In this document: positions 35,862 through 43,481 of the stretch, one piece after another
Layout of the letters: every line of letters begins with the position of its first letter
Position numbering within the stretch: position 1 is the first letter of the stretch
Assembly: GCF_013450295.1 (NCBI RefSeq)
Contig: NZ_SKBR01000002.1
Location: forward strand, 1,078,501 to 1,142,500
Origin: Streptomyces sp. AJS327
Lineage (GTDB): Bacteria > Actinomycetota > Actinomycetes > Streptomycetales > Streptomycetaceae
Length of the DNA stretch: 64,000 nucleotides
Direction: 5' to 3'
The notes under the pieces: model-generated
The model's input: the letters and a program-made list of their open reading frames with translations, nothing else
Told to the model about the DNA's origin: nothing
The model's database searches: none
Position numbers and translations under genes: made by a program

Positions 35862-36280
35862 CGGCAACTCCCTGTTGGCGGACAGGTCAGCGGCGCTCCC
35901 ACGCGCGCGTGGATCACCGCTGGGGACCTGGTGTGTGTACCACGGACGGGTGGGGTCCGCACACGGGTGCGACCGAATCCCGGAGGAGGTATGGGTGAGG
36001 TCCGGGGGTAATGCCGTGAAAGAGATCTACGCGCGTTCGGGAGGACCCTCGGCCGACTGAGTGCGCGTCACCGGGGGCAGGGCGCCGGGCACGGGGGCCG
36101 AGAGCTGATGCCGGGAGCGAGGGGCCGGGAGCCGAGGGGGCGTCTCCGGTCACCGGCGACGGACGGCGTCCTCGGCCGGGCGGGCGCGGCCCGGGGGCCC
36201 CCGGCCCGGGAGCGCCCGGAGCGGGGGCGGCGAGGGCGGGAGGAGCGCGCGGGGGAAGCGGTGCGACGCGGGAACGGGGC
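35862..36280. other. Intergenic region between phoX and zapE
   Basis: About 420 bases. The part next to phoX (35880-36060) is less GC-rich and must hold its promoter; TTACCCC and TTTCACGG stand out on the minus strand but match no consensus. The rest is G-rich and featureless. The zapE stop lies at the right edge. Confidence 0.4.
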
Positions 36281-37489
36281 TCAGCGACCGGCGGTCAGCT
36301 CGCCCGTCCGCCGCTCGGTGCCGAGGCTCCCGGCGTCCGGACGCGCACCGTCCGGGCTTCCGGCGTCCAGGCTGCCGCCGTCGCGGGCGAGGGCGGTCAG
36401 CCGGGATATCGCCCGGAAGTACTTCTTCCGGTAGCCGCCGTTCAGCATCTCCTCGCTGAACAGCCGGTCGAAGGAGTCGCCGGAGGCGAGTACCGGCACC
36501 TCGCGGTCGTAGAGCCGGTCGGCCAGCACCACCAGACGCAGCGCGGTCGCCTGGTCCGGCACCGGGCAGACCCCGGTGAGGCAGACCGCGGCGACGCCCT
36601 CGACCATGGCGCCGTACCGGCTCGGGTGGACCGCGGCGAGGTGGTCCAGCAGTGCGGGGAAGTGGTCCAGGGAGGTGCCGGGGGTGTGCCGGGCGGCCCT
36701 GGTCACCTCCTTGTCGGTCCGGGGCGCCGGTGCCGCGGGGAGGCCGCGGTGACGGTAGTCCTGGCCGTCCACGCGCAGGGCTCGGAAGTGCGCGGAGAGC
36801 CCCTGTATCTCGCGGAGGAAGTCGGCGGCGGCGAACCGGCCCTCGCCCAGCTTGCCCGGCAGTGTGTTGGAGGTGGCCGCGAGCGCCACGCCCTCCTCCA
36901 CGAGGCGGCTCAGCAGTGAGGAGACGAGCACCGTGTCGCCGGGGTCGTCCAGCTCGAACTCGTCGATACAGAGCAGCTGATGGCCGCTGAGCGTCCGCAC
37001 GGTCTGCTGGAAGCCGAGCGCGCCCACCAGGTTCGTCAGCTCGACGAAGGTGCCGAACGCCTTCCGCTCCGGCGGCGCGGGCGCCGCGTGCCAGAGCGAG
37101 GCGAGCAGGTGCGTCTTGCCGACGCCGTACCCGCCGTCCAGGTACACCCCGCTGGTGCCGCTGCCCGCCGGGCGCCCGGGTGTCGGCCTGGAAGCGCCGC
37201 CCCGCAGACGGCGCAGCCAGCCCGTCAGCCCGCCTCCGGCCCGCTCCGGTCCGCCGCGCGCGCCGAGCCCGTCCGCGAAGGCGCTGAGCACCCGTACGGC
37301 CTCGGCCTGGCTGGGCTGGGCCGGATCAGGGAGGTAGCTGCCGAAGCGGGCGTCCGCGAAGCGCGGCGGTGGTACCAGCTCGGCGACCAGTCGCTCGGCC
37401 GGGACCTGGGGCGTGCGCGCCGTGAGCGCGAGGGGCTCTCGGGCGGGGCCGCCAGCGGGCGTGGATATCCGGGTGGGCGAGGTGGACAC
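36281..37489 (-). CDS. zapE: ZapE/AFG1-type cell-division ATPase
   Basis: A 402-residue AFG1-like ATPase. Walker A is GGYGVGKTH (about residue 120), Walker B is LLCIDEFEL, and ATSNTLPGKLGEGRF is a family sensor region. In E. coli ZapE acts at the Z-ring in late division. The actinobacterial homologue has not been assigned with the same certainty. The C-terminal 40 residues are a low-complexity Gly/Asp/Ser tail. TACGAT lies six bases before the GTG start, so the message is probably leaderless. The gene diverges from the RibD-like gene. Confidence 0.8.
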   Translation of the reverse strand: MSTSPTRISTPAGGPAREPLALTARTPQVPAERLVAELVPPPRFADARFGSYLPDPAQPSQAEAVRVLSAFADGLGARGGPERAGGGLTGWLRRLRGGASRPTPGRPAGSGTSGVYLDGGYGVGKTHLLASLWHAAPAPPERKAFGTFVELTNLVGALGFQQTVRTLSGHQLLCIDEFELDDPGDTVLVSSLLSRLVEEGVALAATSNTLPGKLGEGRFAAADFLREIQGLSAHFRALRVDGQDYRHRGLPAAPAPRTDKEVTRAARHTPGTSLDHFPALLDHLAAVHPSRYGAMVEGVAAVCLTGVCPVPDQATALRLVVLADRLYDREVPVLASGDSFDRLFSEEMLNGGYRKKYFRAISRLTALARDGGSLDAGSPDGARPDAGSLGTERRTGELTAGR

Positions 37490-37501
37490 TCGGCCATCGT
37501 A
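37490..37501 (-). promoter_or_regulatory. Leaderless promoter of zapE
   Basis: On the minus strand TACGAT (37501-37496) is followed by GGCCGA and the GTG start at 37489. No ribosome site is present. Confidence 0.55.
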
Positions 37502-37561
37502 GTGCGGGTGGGGGGTTCACCGCCCGGGGCGGGAGAGGTGGGACGTGCCACACTGCCGCCT

Positions 37562-38341
37562 ATGCGACGCCTGTTCCCTTCCAGCTCAGCAGGGCCGGAG
37601 CGGTCTCCCGAGTGGAGTCTCGACGCGCTGGCCGACGCCTACGCCTACCCGGAGACGGGTGCCACCGGAGAGGTGCCGCGCTCCTGGCTGCGGGCGAACA
37701 TGGTCGCCTCGCTGGACGGGGCGGTGCACCACGACGGACGCTCCCAGCCGCTGTCCTCCCGCGCCGACATGCGGATCTTCGGGGTGCTGCGGGCGCTGGC
37801 CGACGTGGTCGTCGTCGGGGCGCAGACGGTCCGCCAGGAGGGGTACGGGCCCGCGAAGCGCCGGGACGCCTTCGTGGAGCGGCGGTCAGCGGCCGGTCAG
37901 CGGCCGGTTCCGGCGATCGCCGTGGTCAGCGCGAGCCTGGAACTCGACTTCGAGCAGCCGCTGTTCACCAGCCCGCGGGTGCCGACCCTGGTGGTGACCG
38001 GGGCGGCGGCGCCCGGTGACCGGGTGGCCCGGGCGCGGGAGGCCGGTGCCGAGGTGGTGTTCGCGGGGAGCGCCGCCGTCGCGGATCCCGCGAACGTGCC
38101 GGGGGCGCTCGCGGAGCGCGGGCTGCGGCGGCAGCTGACCGAGGGCGGGCCCCGGCTGCTGGGGGCGCTGGCGGCGGCCGGGGTGCTGGACGAGATCTGC
38201 CTTTCGGTGGCGCCCCGGATCACCTCGGGGGACGCCTCGCGGATCACGAGCGGGCCGGTGCTCCCGGAGCCCGCGGACTTCGCCCTGGACGCGGTGCTGG
38301 AGGACGGGGGTTTTCTCTTCACCCGTTACCGGCGCGTCTGA
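37562..38341 (+). CDS. RibD C-terminal domain reductase (pyrimidine reductase family)
   Basis: A 259-residue NADPH-dependent reductase related to the C-terminal half of RibD and to dihydrofolate reductase. Motifs are WLRANMVASLDGAV, VVVGAQTVRQEGYGP, TEGGPRLLGALAAAGVLDE and a C-terminal FTRYR. It stands alone without a deaminase domain or other riboflavin genes, so its substrate is uncertain. The ATG at 37562 lacks a good ribosome site. CACACT seven bases upstream suggests a weak leaderless start. Confidence 0.8.
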   Translation: MRRLFPSSSAGPERSPEWSLDALADAYAYPETGATGEVPRSWLRANMVASLDGAVHHDGRSQPLSSRADMRIFGVLRALADVVVVGAQTVRQEGYGPAKRRDAFVERRSAAGQRPVPAIAVVSASLELDFEQPLFTSPRVPTLVVTGAAAPGDRVARAREAGAEVVFAGSAAVADPANVPGALAERGLRRQLTEGGPRLLGALAAAGVLDEICLSVAPRITSGDASRITSGPVLPEPADFALDAVLEDGGFLFTRYRRV

Positions 38342-38347
38342 CAATCG

Positions 38348-38366
38348 GCGGAATATTACGTTCCGC
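38348..38366. repeat. Inverted repeat in the promoter region of the 155-residue protein gene
   Basis: GCGGAA-TATTACG-TTCCGC is a perfect 6-bp dyad with an AT-rich centre. It lies 7 bases after the reductase stop and 104 before the next start, and could be an operator. Confidence 0.4.
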
Positions 38367-38469
38367 TTTCCGGTCATTGGGCAGACTGATGAGCGCAAGT
38401 TCCCGTGAGAACGCGGGGCAGGATGGTTTCTGTCGGGGTCCCGGCCCCGCGAGGAGAGGGGCGCCCGTC

Positions 38470-38937
38470 GTGGTCACGACCGTGTTGATGATTGAGAAGC
38501 CGTTGGTCTCCGACGACGTGGAACTCGTCACCACCCTGCACGGTGACGAGCCGGTCTCCTTCGTCGTGCTGCTCCAGCCGCGCGGCGAGCAGGACCGGCT
38601 GCTCCGGGCGCTCGATGACGTGGCGCTCGGCGAGCTGGACGACGCCGTCCGGGAGAACCGGGAACCCGAGGGGGACGCGGCGGTCGCCCCGGCCGACCAC
38701 GCGCTGTCCCAGTCGCTGAGACAGCTGAGAGACGCGGGCGCTGAGGCGGTCGGCCAGATCATCCAGGAGCACCCGCTGGACCTGCTCACCTCGGTCGTCC
38801 AGCAGACCTCGGCGGACGAGGTCATCGTGCTCACCGCCCCGCACCTCGTGGAGGAGTTCTTCCACCGTGACTGGGCGTCGCGGGCCCGGCACAAAGTGGG
38901 CGTCCCGGTGCTCAAGCTGTTCGCCCACACGGCATAG
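38470..38937 (+). CDS. Small conserved actinobacterial protein (often misnamed indole-3-glycerol phosphate synthase)
   Basis: A 155-residue soluble protein. It starts VVTTVLMIEKPLVSDDVELV and ends DEVIVLTAPHLVEEFFHRDW and VPVLKLFAHTA, with an alpha/beta pattern like a universal-stress or Rossmann-type domain. I see none of the catalytic residues of a TrpC barrel and the protein is far too short for one, so I treat that database label as an error. GTG 38470, with GAGGGG eight bases upstream, is the most likely start; GTG 38482 or ATG 38488 are possible. murC follows 55 bases later on the same strand. Confidence 0.65.
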   Translation: MVTTVLMIEKPLVSDDVELVTTLHGDEPVSFVVLLQPRGEQDRLLRALDDVALGELDDAVRENREPEGDAAVAPADHALSQSLRQLRDAGAEAVGQIIQEHPLDLLTSVVQQTSADEVIVLTAPHLVEEFFHRDWASRARHKVGVPVLKLFAHTA

Positions 38938-38992
38938 TCTTGCGCTGATCCGCGCCCCGCGCGCCGAAGCCGAACCACCTGGAGACGCGCCC

Positions 38993-40396
38993 ATGGCTGC
39001 CGCCACCCCGCCTGTTCCCCCCGTCCTGGAACGCCCGCACCTCATCGGCATCGGCGGAGCGGGGATGTCCGGCATCGCCCGGATCCTCGCCCAGCGGGGC
39101 GCGGCGGTGGCGGGCAGCGACTCCCGGGACTCGGGGACGAACGAGGCGCTGCGCGAGCTGGGCGCGACCGTCCACATCGGGCACGCGGGCGGGAACCTCG
39201 ACCCGGGGACCACCGCCATCGTCGTCTCCAGCGCCATCCGCGACGACAACCCGGAGCTGGTCGAGGCGCGGGCGCGCGGGATCCGGGTCATGCACCGGGC
39301 GACGGCGCTGGCCGCGCTGATGGACGCCGTCCGGCCGCTGGCCGTCGCGGGCACCCACGGCAAGACCACCACCACCTCGATGCTGGCCGTGAGCCTCCGC
39401 GCGATGGGCCTCGACCCCTCCTTCGCCATCGGCGGCGACCTCGACGGTCCCGGAACCAACGCGCACCAGGGCACCGGGGAGATCTTCCTCGCCGAGGCCG
39501 ACGAGAGCGACCGCAGTTTCCACTCGTACGCGCCCGAGGTGGCGATCGTGCTCAACGTGGAACTGGACCACCACGCCAACTACGCCGGTCTGGAGGAGGT
39601 CTACGAGTCCTTCGCCACCTTCGTGGGCCGGATTCCGCCCGGTGGCACCCTGGTGATCTCCGCCGACCAGGCCGGTGCCCGGGAGCTGACCGAGCGGATC
39701 GGCGGCCGCCCCGCGCTGCGGCTCGTCACCTACGGTGAGTCACCGGACGCCGACGTACGGATCACCGACATCACCCCGCGCGGGCTGACCAGCGAGGTGC
39801 GGGTGATCATCGACGGGCGCGAGCTGGCCTTCACCGTCTCGGTGCCGGGCCGCCACTACGCCTCCAACGCGGTCGCGGCGCTGGCCGCCGGAGTGGCGAT
39901 GGGCCTCCCGGCGGAGGAGCTGGCCACCGCGCTCGGCAGCTACACCGGGGTGGGGCGGCGGCTCCAGTTCCGTGGCGAGGCCGCCGGGGTGCGGGTCATC
40001 GACTCCTACGCGCACCACCCGACCGAGATGGCGGCCGACCTGGAGGCGGTGCGTGCCGGGGCCGGAACCGGCCGGGTCCTCGTCGTGTTCCAGCCCCATC
40101 TGTACAGCCGCACCCGGGAGTTGGGCCGCGAGATGGGCGACGCGCTGCTGGGCGCCGACGCCTCGGTGGTACTGGAGATCTACCCGGCCCGTGAGGACCC
40201 GCTGCCGGGCGTGACCAGCGCGCTGATCACCGAGGCGGCCCGGGCGGCCGGAGCCGAGGTGCGGGACGCGGGCTCCCGGGACGAGGCCGTGGACCTCGCC
40301 GCGGGAATGGCGCGGCCCGGCGATCTCGTTCTCACCATGGGCGCGGGGGACGTCACCGAGCTGGGCCCCCGGATCCTGGACCGCCTCGGGGCCTGA
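38993..40396 (+). CDS. murC: UDP-N-acetylmuramate--L-alanine ligase
   Basis: A 467-residue cytoplasmic ligase that adds L-Ala to UDP-MurNAc, the first peptide step of peptidoglycan synthesis. The Rossmann N-domain starts HLIGIGGAGMSGIARIL, the ATP loop is AGTHGKTTTTSM, and EADESDRSF, NVELDHHANY and SYAHHPTEM are Mur-ligase motifs. In Streptomyces murC lies outside the main dcw cluster, as here. GGAGA precedes the ATG. The gene is followed 78 bases later by msrB. Confidence 0.92.
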   Translation: MAAATPPVPPVLERPHLIGIGGAGMSGIARILAQRGAAVAGSDSRDSGTNEALRELGATVHIGHAGGNLDPGTTAIVVSSAIRDDNPELVEARARGIRVMHRATALAALMDAVRPLAVAGTHGKTTTTSMLAVSLRAMGLDPSFAIGGDLDGPGTNAHQGTGEIFLAEADESDRSFHSYAPEVAIVLNVELDHHANYAGLEEVYESFATFVGRIPPGGTLVISADQAGARELTERIGGRPALRLVTYGESPDADVRITDITPRGLTSEVRVIIDGRELAFTVSVPGRHYASNAVAALAAGVAMGLPAEELATALGSYTGVGRRLQFRGEAAGVRVIDSYAHHPTEMAADLEAVRAGAGTGRVLVVFQPHLYSRTRELGREMGDALLGADASVVLEIYPAREDPLPGVTSALITEAARAAGAEVRDAGSRDEAVDLAAGMARPGDLVLTMGAGDVTELGPRILDRLGA

Positions 40397-40474
40397 GCCG
40401 CCCGGCGGACCACCCGGTCCCGTTTCCCTCCCCTTCCCTCCCCCGAGCAGGCCACCGAAGACCGAGGAGCGAGC

Positions 40475-40927
40475 ATGGCATACGAGGCCGACAAGCCGGA
40501 CGAGCAGTGGCGCGCGGAGCTGACGCCCAGCGAGTACCGGGTGCTGCGGCAGGCGGGCACCGAGGCGCCGTTCACCGGTGAGTACACCGACACCGAGACC
40601 ACCGGCGTCTACCGCTGCCGGGGCTGCGGCGCCGAACTCTTCCGCTCGGACACCAAGTTCGCCTCGCACTGCGGCTGGCCGAGCTTCTACGACCCGGCCG
40701 ACTCCGCCGCCGTCGAACTGATCGCCGACCACTCGCTGGGCATGACGCGCACCGAGGTCCGCTGCGCGGCCTGCGGTTCACACCTCGGCCACGTCTTCGA
40801 GGGAGAGGGCTACCCGACCCCCACCGACCAGCGGTACTGCATCAACAGCATCTCGCTGCGGCTGGAGCCCAAGGAGTCCGACGACGCGGCCGGGCCCGGC
40901 GAGGGCACGGGCGGCGCGGCGGCGTAG
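40475..40927 (+). CDS. msrB: Peptide-methionine (R)-S-oxide reductase MsrB
   Basis: A 150-residue repair enzyme that reduces the R form of methionine sulfoxide in proteins. The two zinc CxxC pairs are CRGC and CAAC. HCGWPSFY carries the substrate Trp, and the catalytic Cys is in RYCINSISL. The last 20 residues are a Gly/Ala tail. GAGGAGCGAG precedes the ATG. Confidence 0.95.
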   Translation: MAYEADKPDEQWRAELTPSEYRVLRQAGTEAPFTGEYTDTETTGVYRCRGCGAELFRSDTKFASHCGWPSFYDPADSAAVELIADHSLGMTRTEVRCAACGSHLGHVFEGEGYPTPTDQRYCINSISLRLEPKESDDAAGPGEGTGGAAA

Positions 40928-40947
40928 CCCACCCGCCACCGGAAGGC

Positions 40948-40979
40948 GGCGGCCCGGGGCGCGCGGCCGCCGGGCCGCC
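40948..40979 (+). terminator. Hairpin after msrB
   Basis: GGCGGCCCGG pairs perfectly with CCGGGCCGCC around a 12-base loop, 21 bases after the msrB stop. Confidence 0.6.
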
Positions 40980-41000
40980 CAACTCGGCCGCCCCGCCGGG

Positions 41001-41178
41001 CGGGTGGGGCTGTCCGTCAGGAACTCCAGTGTGCGGAGGCGCTGTTCGTGCTCGCGCGTGACGGGGGTGAGGATCAGGCACGCGTCCCACCCCTCGCGAC
41101 GCGCTCGACGGACTCCGGTGTCGACGACTGGGCGGGCTCGGCGGCACACGCGATCAGGCAGAGCACTCGGGTCGTCAT
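41001..41178 (-). pseudogene. Truncated, frameshifted flavoprotein gene
   Basis: The frame from the ATG at 41178 reads MTTRVLCLIACAAEPAQ, the typical start of actinobacterial PPC-decarboxylase-like flavoproteins, and stops at 41074. In the next frame the text continues as REGWDACLILTPVTREHEQ and TLEFLTDSPTR, just as the family continues. A small indel therefore broke the gene near 41095. The remaining two thirds of the protein, including the FMN-binding body, are gone and the region runs into the msrB terminator. Family assignment is from remembered sequence patterns. Confidence 0.55.
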
Positions 41179-41337
41179 GTGCCGTGTTCCTGACGGTGGT
41201 TGTGAGGCCTTCTGGTCGCGTACACGGCGTTCTCTCGGGGTGTCATCCGTTGGGGAAGCGTGTCAACGACCGTGCCCCGCATCCTGCCCAAGACGCGCTG
41301 TGCGGCGAGAGGGGCGAGTTCGTGCCTTCAGGTACTA

Positions 41338-41350
41338 CACCTGACAGGTG
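41338..41350. repeat. Perfect palindrome CACCTG-A-CAGGTG
   Basis: A 13-base dyad lies between the two divergent gene remnants, nine bases before the ATG at 41359. It looks like a relic operator or promoter element of the decayed pair. Confidence 0.4.
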
Positions 41351-41358
41351 ATCAGGGC

Positions 41359-41753
41359 ATGGTCGCAGAACTCTTCACCGGACCTGGCCACCCTCGTCTT
41401 CCCGACGTCGCCGCGGCGGTGAACGCGTTCCCCGGACCCGGCGGAGGCACCGAGCACGAAGCGCCAGTGAGGCGGGGAACGGTGGCGCGGGTGGTGCTGG
41501 GGGCCTCCACTGTCTGCCGCGTCCCCTCACCTGGACGACGTGGGCCCGCCACCGCTGGCTCCGTCCCGGAGGACTGCTGTACGTGATGACCGCCCTCAGC
41601 GACGGCACCGCTCCGGTGGGACTGACCGGCACGGCCCTGGACGCGGTATGCGACGGCTGGCAGGTCCTCCACCAGTGGCAGCTGGCGCGGACCCACGGCC
41701 GCCCCACCCACTGCCTCCTGCTCCGCAACCCGCCCCGCCGCCACGTCAGTTGA
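41359..41753 (+). pseudogene. Remnant of a SAM-dependent methyltransferase-like gene
   Basis: The frame at 41359 begins MVAELFTGPGHPRLPDVAAA and becomes nonsense. Another frame from about 41523 reads LTWTTWARHRWLRPGGLLYV and ends with THCLLLRNPPRR before a TGA at 41751. The RPGGLLYV strand followed by a short C-terminal part resembles a class I methyltransferase of the DNA-methylase or TRM11 kind. The middle of the protein is missing. This is a low-confidence reading of decayed sequence. Confidence 0.35.
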
Positions 41754-41980
41754 CCACCACCCCACGCGGTGCCGAGCGGCCTTCCGCTCGCCGTCTCCCT
41801 GAGCCCAACGGGCCTGGTGTCGCGGAGCCATTCGTGTGGGAGTGGCGGGGAGCGGGCTGTTCGCTCCGCGAACCGGCTCCACGGCCTCCTATGGTGCCCG
41901 TGCCTGTCCCGGCGTGAGTGGTGCTGGGGTGCCGTCGGGCTCGCTCACCCAGGTCGGTTTCGCTCAGCAAGGAACGTGAC

Positions 41981-42298
41981 ATGCGCCAGATGCCCTCGTC
42001 CGAGATGGTCGACATGATCGCGTTCCTCGCCGTCCTGCTGGTCTTCTTCAGCATCGACGTGCGATCGCGGGAGTCGCCCGGCTCCGGGCCGTGGCACGCG
42101 CGTCTCTTCGAGTGGGCCTCCCGGCTCGGCGGAATCGCCACCGCGGTGGCCCTGACCCTGGGATGGGTGGACCTGTTCCTCCCGGATGAGGGCAGCCCGA
42201 TCCACGTGGCGTTCGTGGCCGTTCCCGGAACGGTCGCGGTGCTGTGCGCCATCGTGCTGGGGCTGGAGATGCTGTGGCAGCGAAGGACGGCGCCCTGA
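41981..42298 (+). CDS. Small integral membrane protein
   Basis: A 105-residue protein with three membrane segments (around MIAFLAVLLVFFSI, GIATAVALTLGWVDLFL and VAFVAVPGTVAVLCAIVLGLE). A short cytoplasmic C-terminus ends WQRRTAP. AAGGA lies eight bases before the ATG. I do not recognise the family. It is the first of four plus-strand genes that lead to the kinase at 44965, but it is 200 bases from the next and may be separate. An upstream perfect dyad GTTCGC-TCC-GCGAAC lies at 41859-41873. Confidence 0.55.
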   Translation: MRQMPSSEMVDMIAFLAVLLVFFSIDVRSRESPGSGPWHARLFEWASRLGGIATAVALTLGWVDLFLPDEGSPIHVAFVAVPGTVAVLCAIVLGLEMLWQRRTAP

Positions 42299-42499
42299 CG
42301 TCCGGGTGCCGGGGTGGGAGTGGAACACTGACGGGGTGTCCCGTCCGGCGGTGAGCGTCCGGAACTCGCGTACGGCGCGGAGGCGTCCGGTGCCCGTGCT
42401 GGTGGGTGTGGGGACCTTGACGGGGCGGTTTGTCTCCATCTGGCTACCGGATCCGGTCCCGTCTGGACAGGGGATGACCACGTCCGGAAAATGCTCGGC

Positions 42500-43078
42500 A
42501 TGACATCGATCGAGTTCAGCGCGTACCCGTCGCGTCTGTCGGACAGCGACCGGGAACGCGCGCTCGACGTGCTGCGGGAGGGCGCGGCTCAGGGACGGCT
42601 CTCCCACGAGACCTTCATGCGCCGGACCGAGGCGATCCTCAAGGCCCAGTGGCAGGAGGAACTCCACGCCGTCCTGCACGACCTCCCCACCCGGCGGGAC
42701 CGTGGACGCTGGTTCACCCGCGCCATCGCCCGGGTGTCGGCGACGCCACTGATGCTCCGCAAGGCGTGGCGCACCCAGCGGCTGCCGGAACTGCTGCTGC
42801 CCCCGCCCGCCCCACATCCGCTGTCCATCGGCCGGGCGCCCGGATCCATGCTGCGGCTCAACGACTTCACGGTCTCGCGGGCGCACGCCCAGCTCCGGTG
42901 CACCGTGGAGGGCTGGTTCCTGCGCGACCTGGGCTCCAGCAACGGAACCTGGGTGAACGACAGCAGGGTGACGGGCTCCGTGCAGGTCTACCCCGGCGAC
43001 CAGGTGCGCTTCGGTCAGATGGCGTTCCGGCTGTCCGTGCCGCAGCCGCCGGAGCTGGGAACCGCGCCGCGCCAGTGA
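42500..43078 (+). CDS. DUF1707 and FHA domain protein
   Basis: A 192-residue protein. The N-terminal DUF1707 domain (YPSRLSDSDRERALDVLREG, residues about 9-60) is found in actinobacterial envelope and signalling proteins. An Arg-rich linker leads to a C-terminal FHA domain with LSIGRAPGS, SRAHAQL and GSSNGTWVND. All the phosphothreonine-reading residues (Gly-Arg, Ser-Arg-x-His, Asn-Gly) are present. It should bind a Thr-phosphorylated partner, possibly made by the kinase at 44965. ATG 42491 is an alternative start. Confidence 0.8.
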   Translation: MTSIEFSAYPSRLSDSDRERALDVLREGAAQGRLSHETFMRRTEAILKAQWQEELHAVLHDLPTRRDRGRWFTRAIARVSATPLMLRKAWRTQRLPELLLPPPAPHPLSIGRAPGSMLRLNDFTVSRAHAQLRCTVEGWFLRDLGSSNGTWVNDSRVTGSVQVYPGDQVRFGQMAFRLSVPQPPELGTAPRQ

Positions 43079-43481
43079 GTTCGGCCCGTCGGCCGTCCGC
43101 CCCCGTCGCCGGGCCGCCTCCGGCCGCCCCCGTCGGGCCGCCCGCGTCGCCCGGCCTCTCGCGTGCCGACGCCGGGATTCCCGGATAGCCCCCGTGCGCC
43201 CCGCCCCGACCCGGCCGCCGCCAAGTCCGGACCGCGCCCCATATCCGTTCGACGGAGGGGTGTGGTGGAAACCGCGTTCGGGCACCGGTCACGAGGTTCC
43301 GGTACCGGACTGGCAGTGGGGACGCCGGGCGGTGTACGGTCGCGCCTCGCGCCGCCGTTGGGCGCTGGTCGCCTCGTACGACCGTACGGGAGACGGTGGT
43401 TGAGGGGGTTCCGGATGCACCGGAACCGGAGCCGCAGTAGTCTTCCTTGATCGAACGACGGGTCCGGAAGGCGGTGCACAT
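43079..43481. other. Control region of the HEPN gene with GGTTCCGG elements
   Basis: The gap holds a perfect 8-bp dyad GGTTCCGG-ATGCA-CCGGAACC at 43407-43427. Another GGTTCCGG followed by the palindrome TCCGGTACCGGA lies near 43295. The word CGTACGACCGTACG lies near 43376. A TAGTCT hexamer at 43438-43443 could be the -10, putting the dyad over the -35. Confidence 0.5.

Noticed and set aside
37050..37561. Extended start for the RibD-like reductase
   Set aside because: The extension is antisense to zapE and has no reductase sequence. The family begins near the ATG at 37562.
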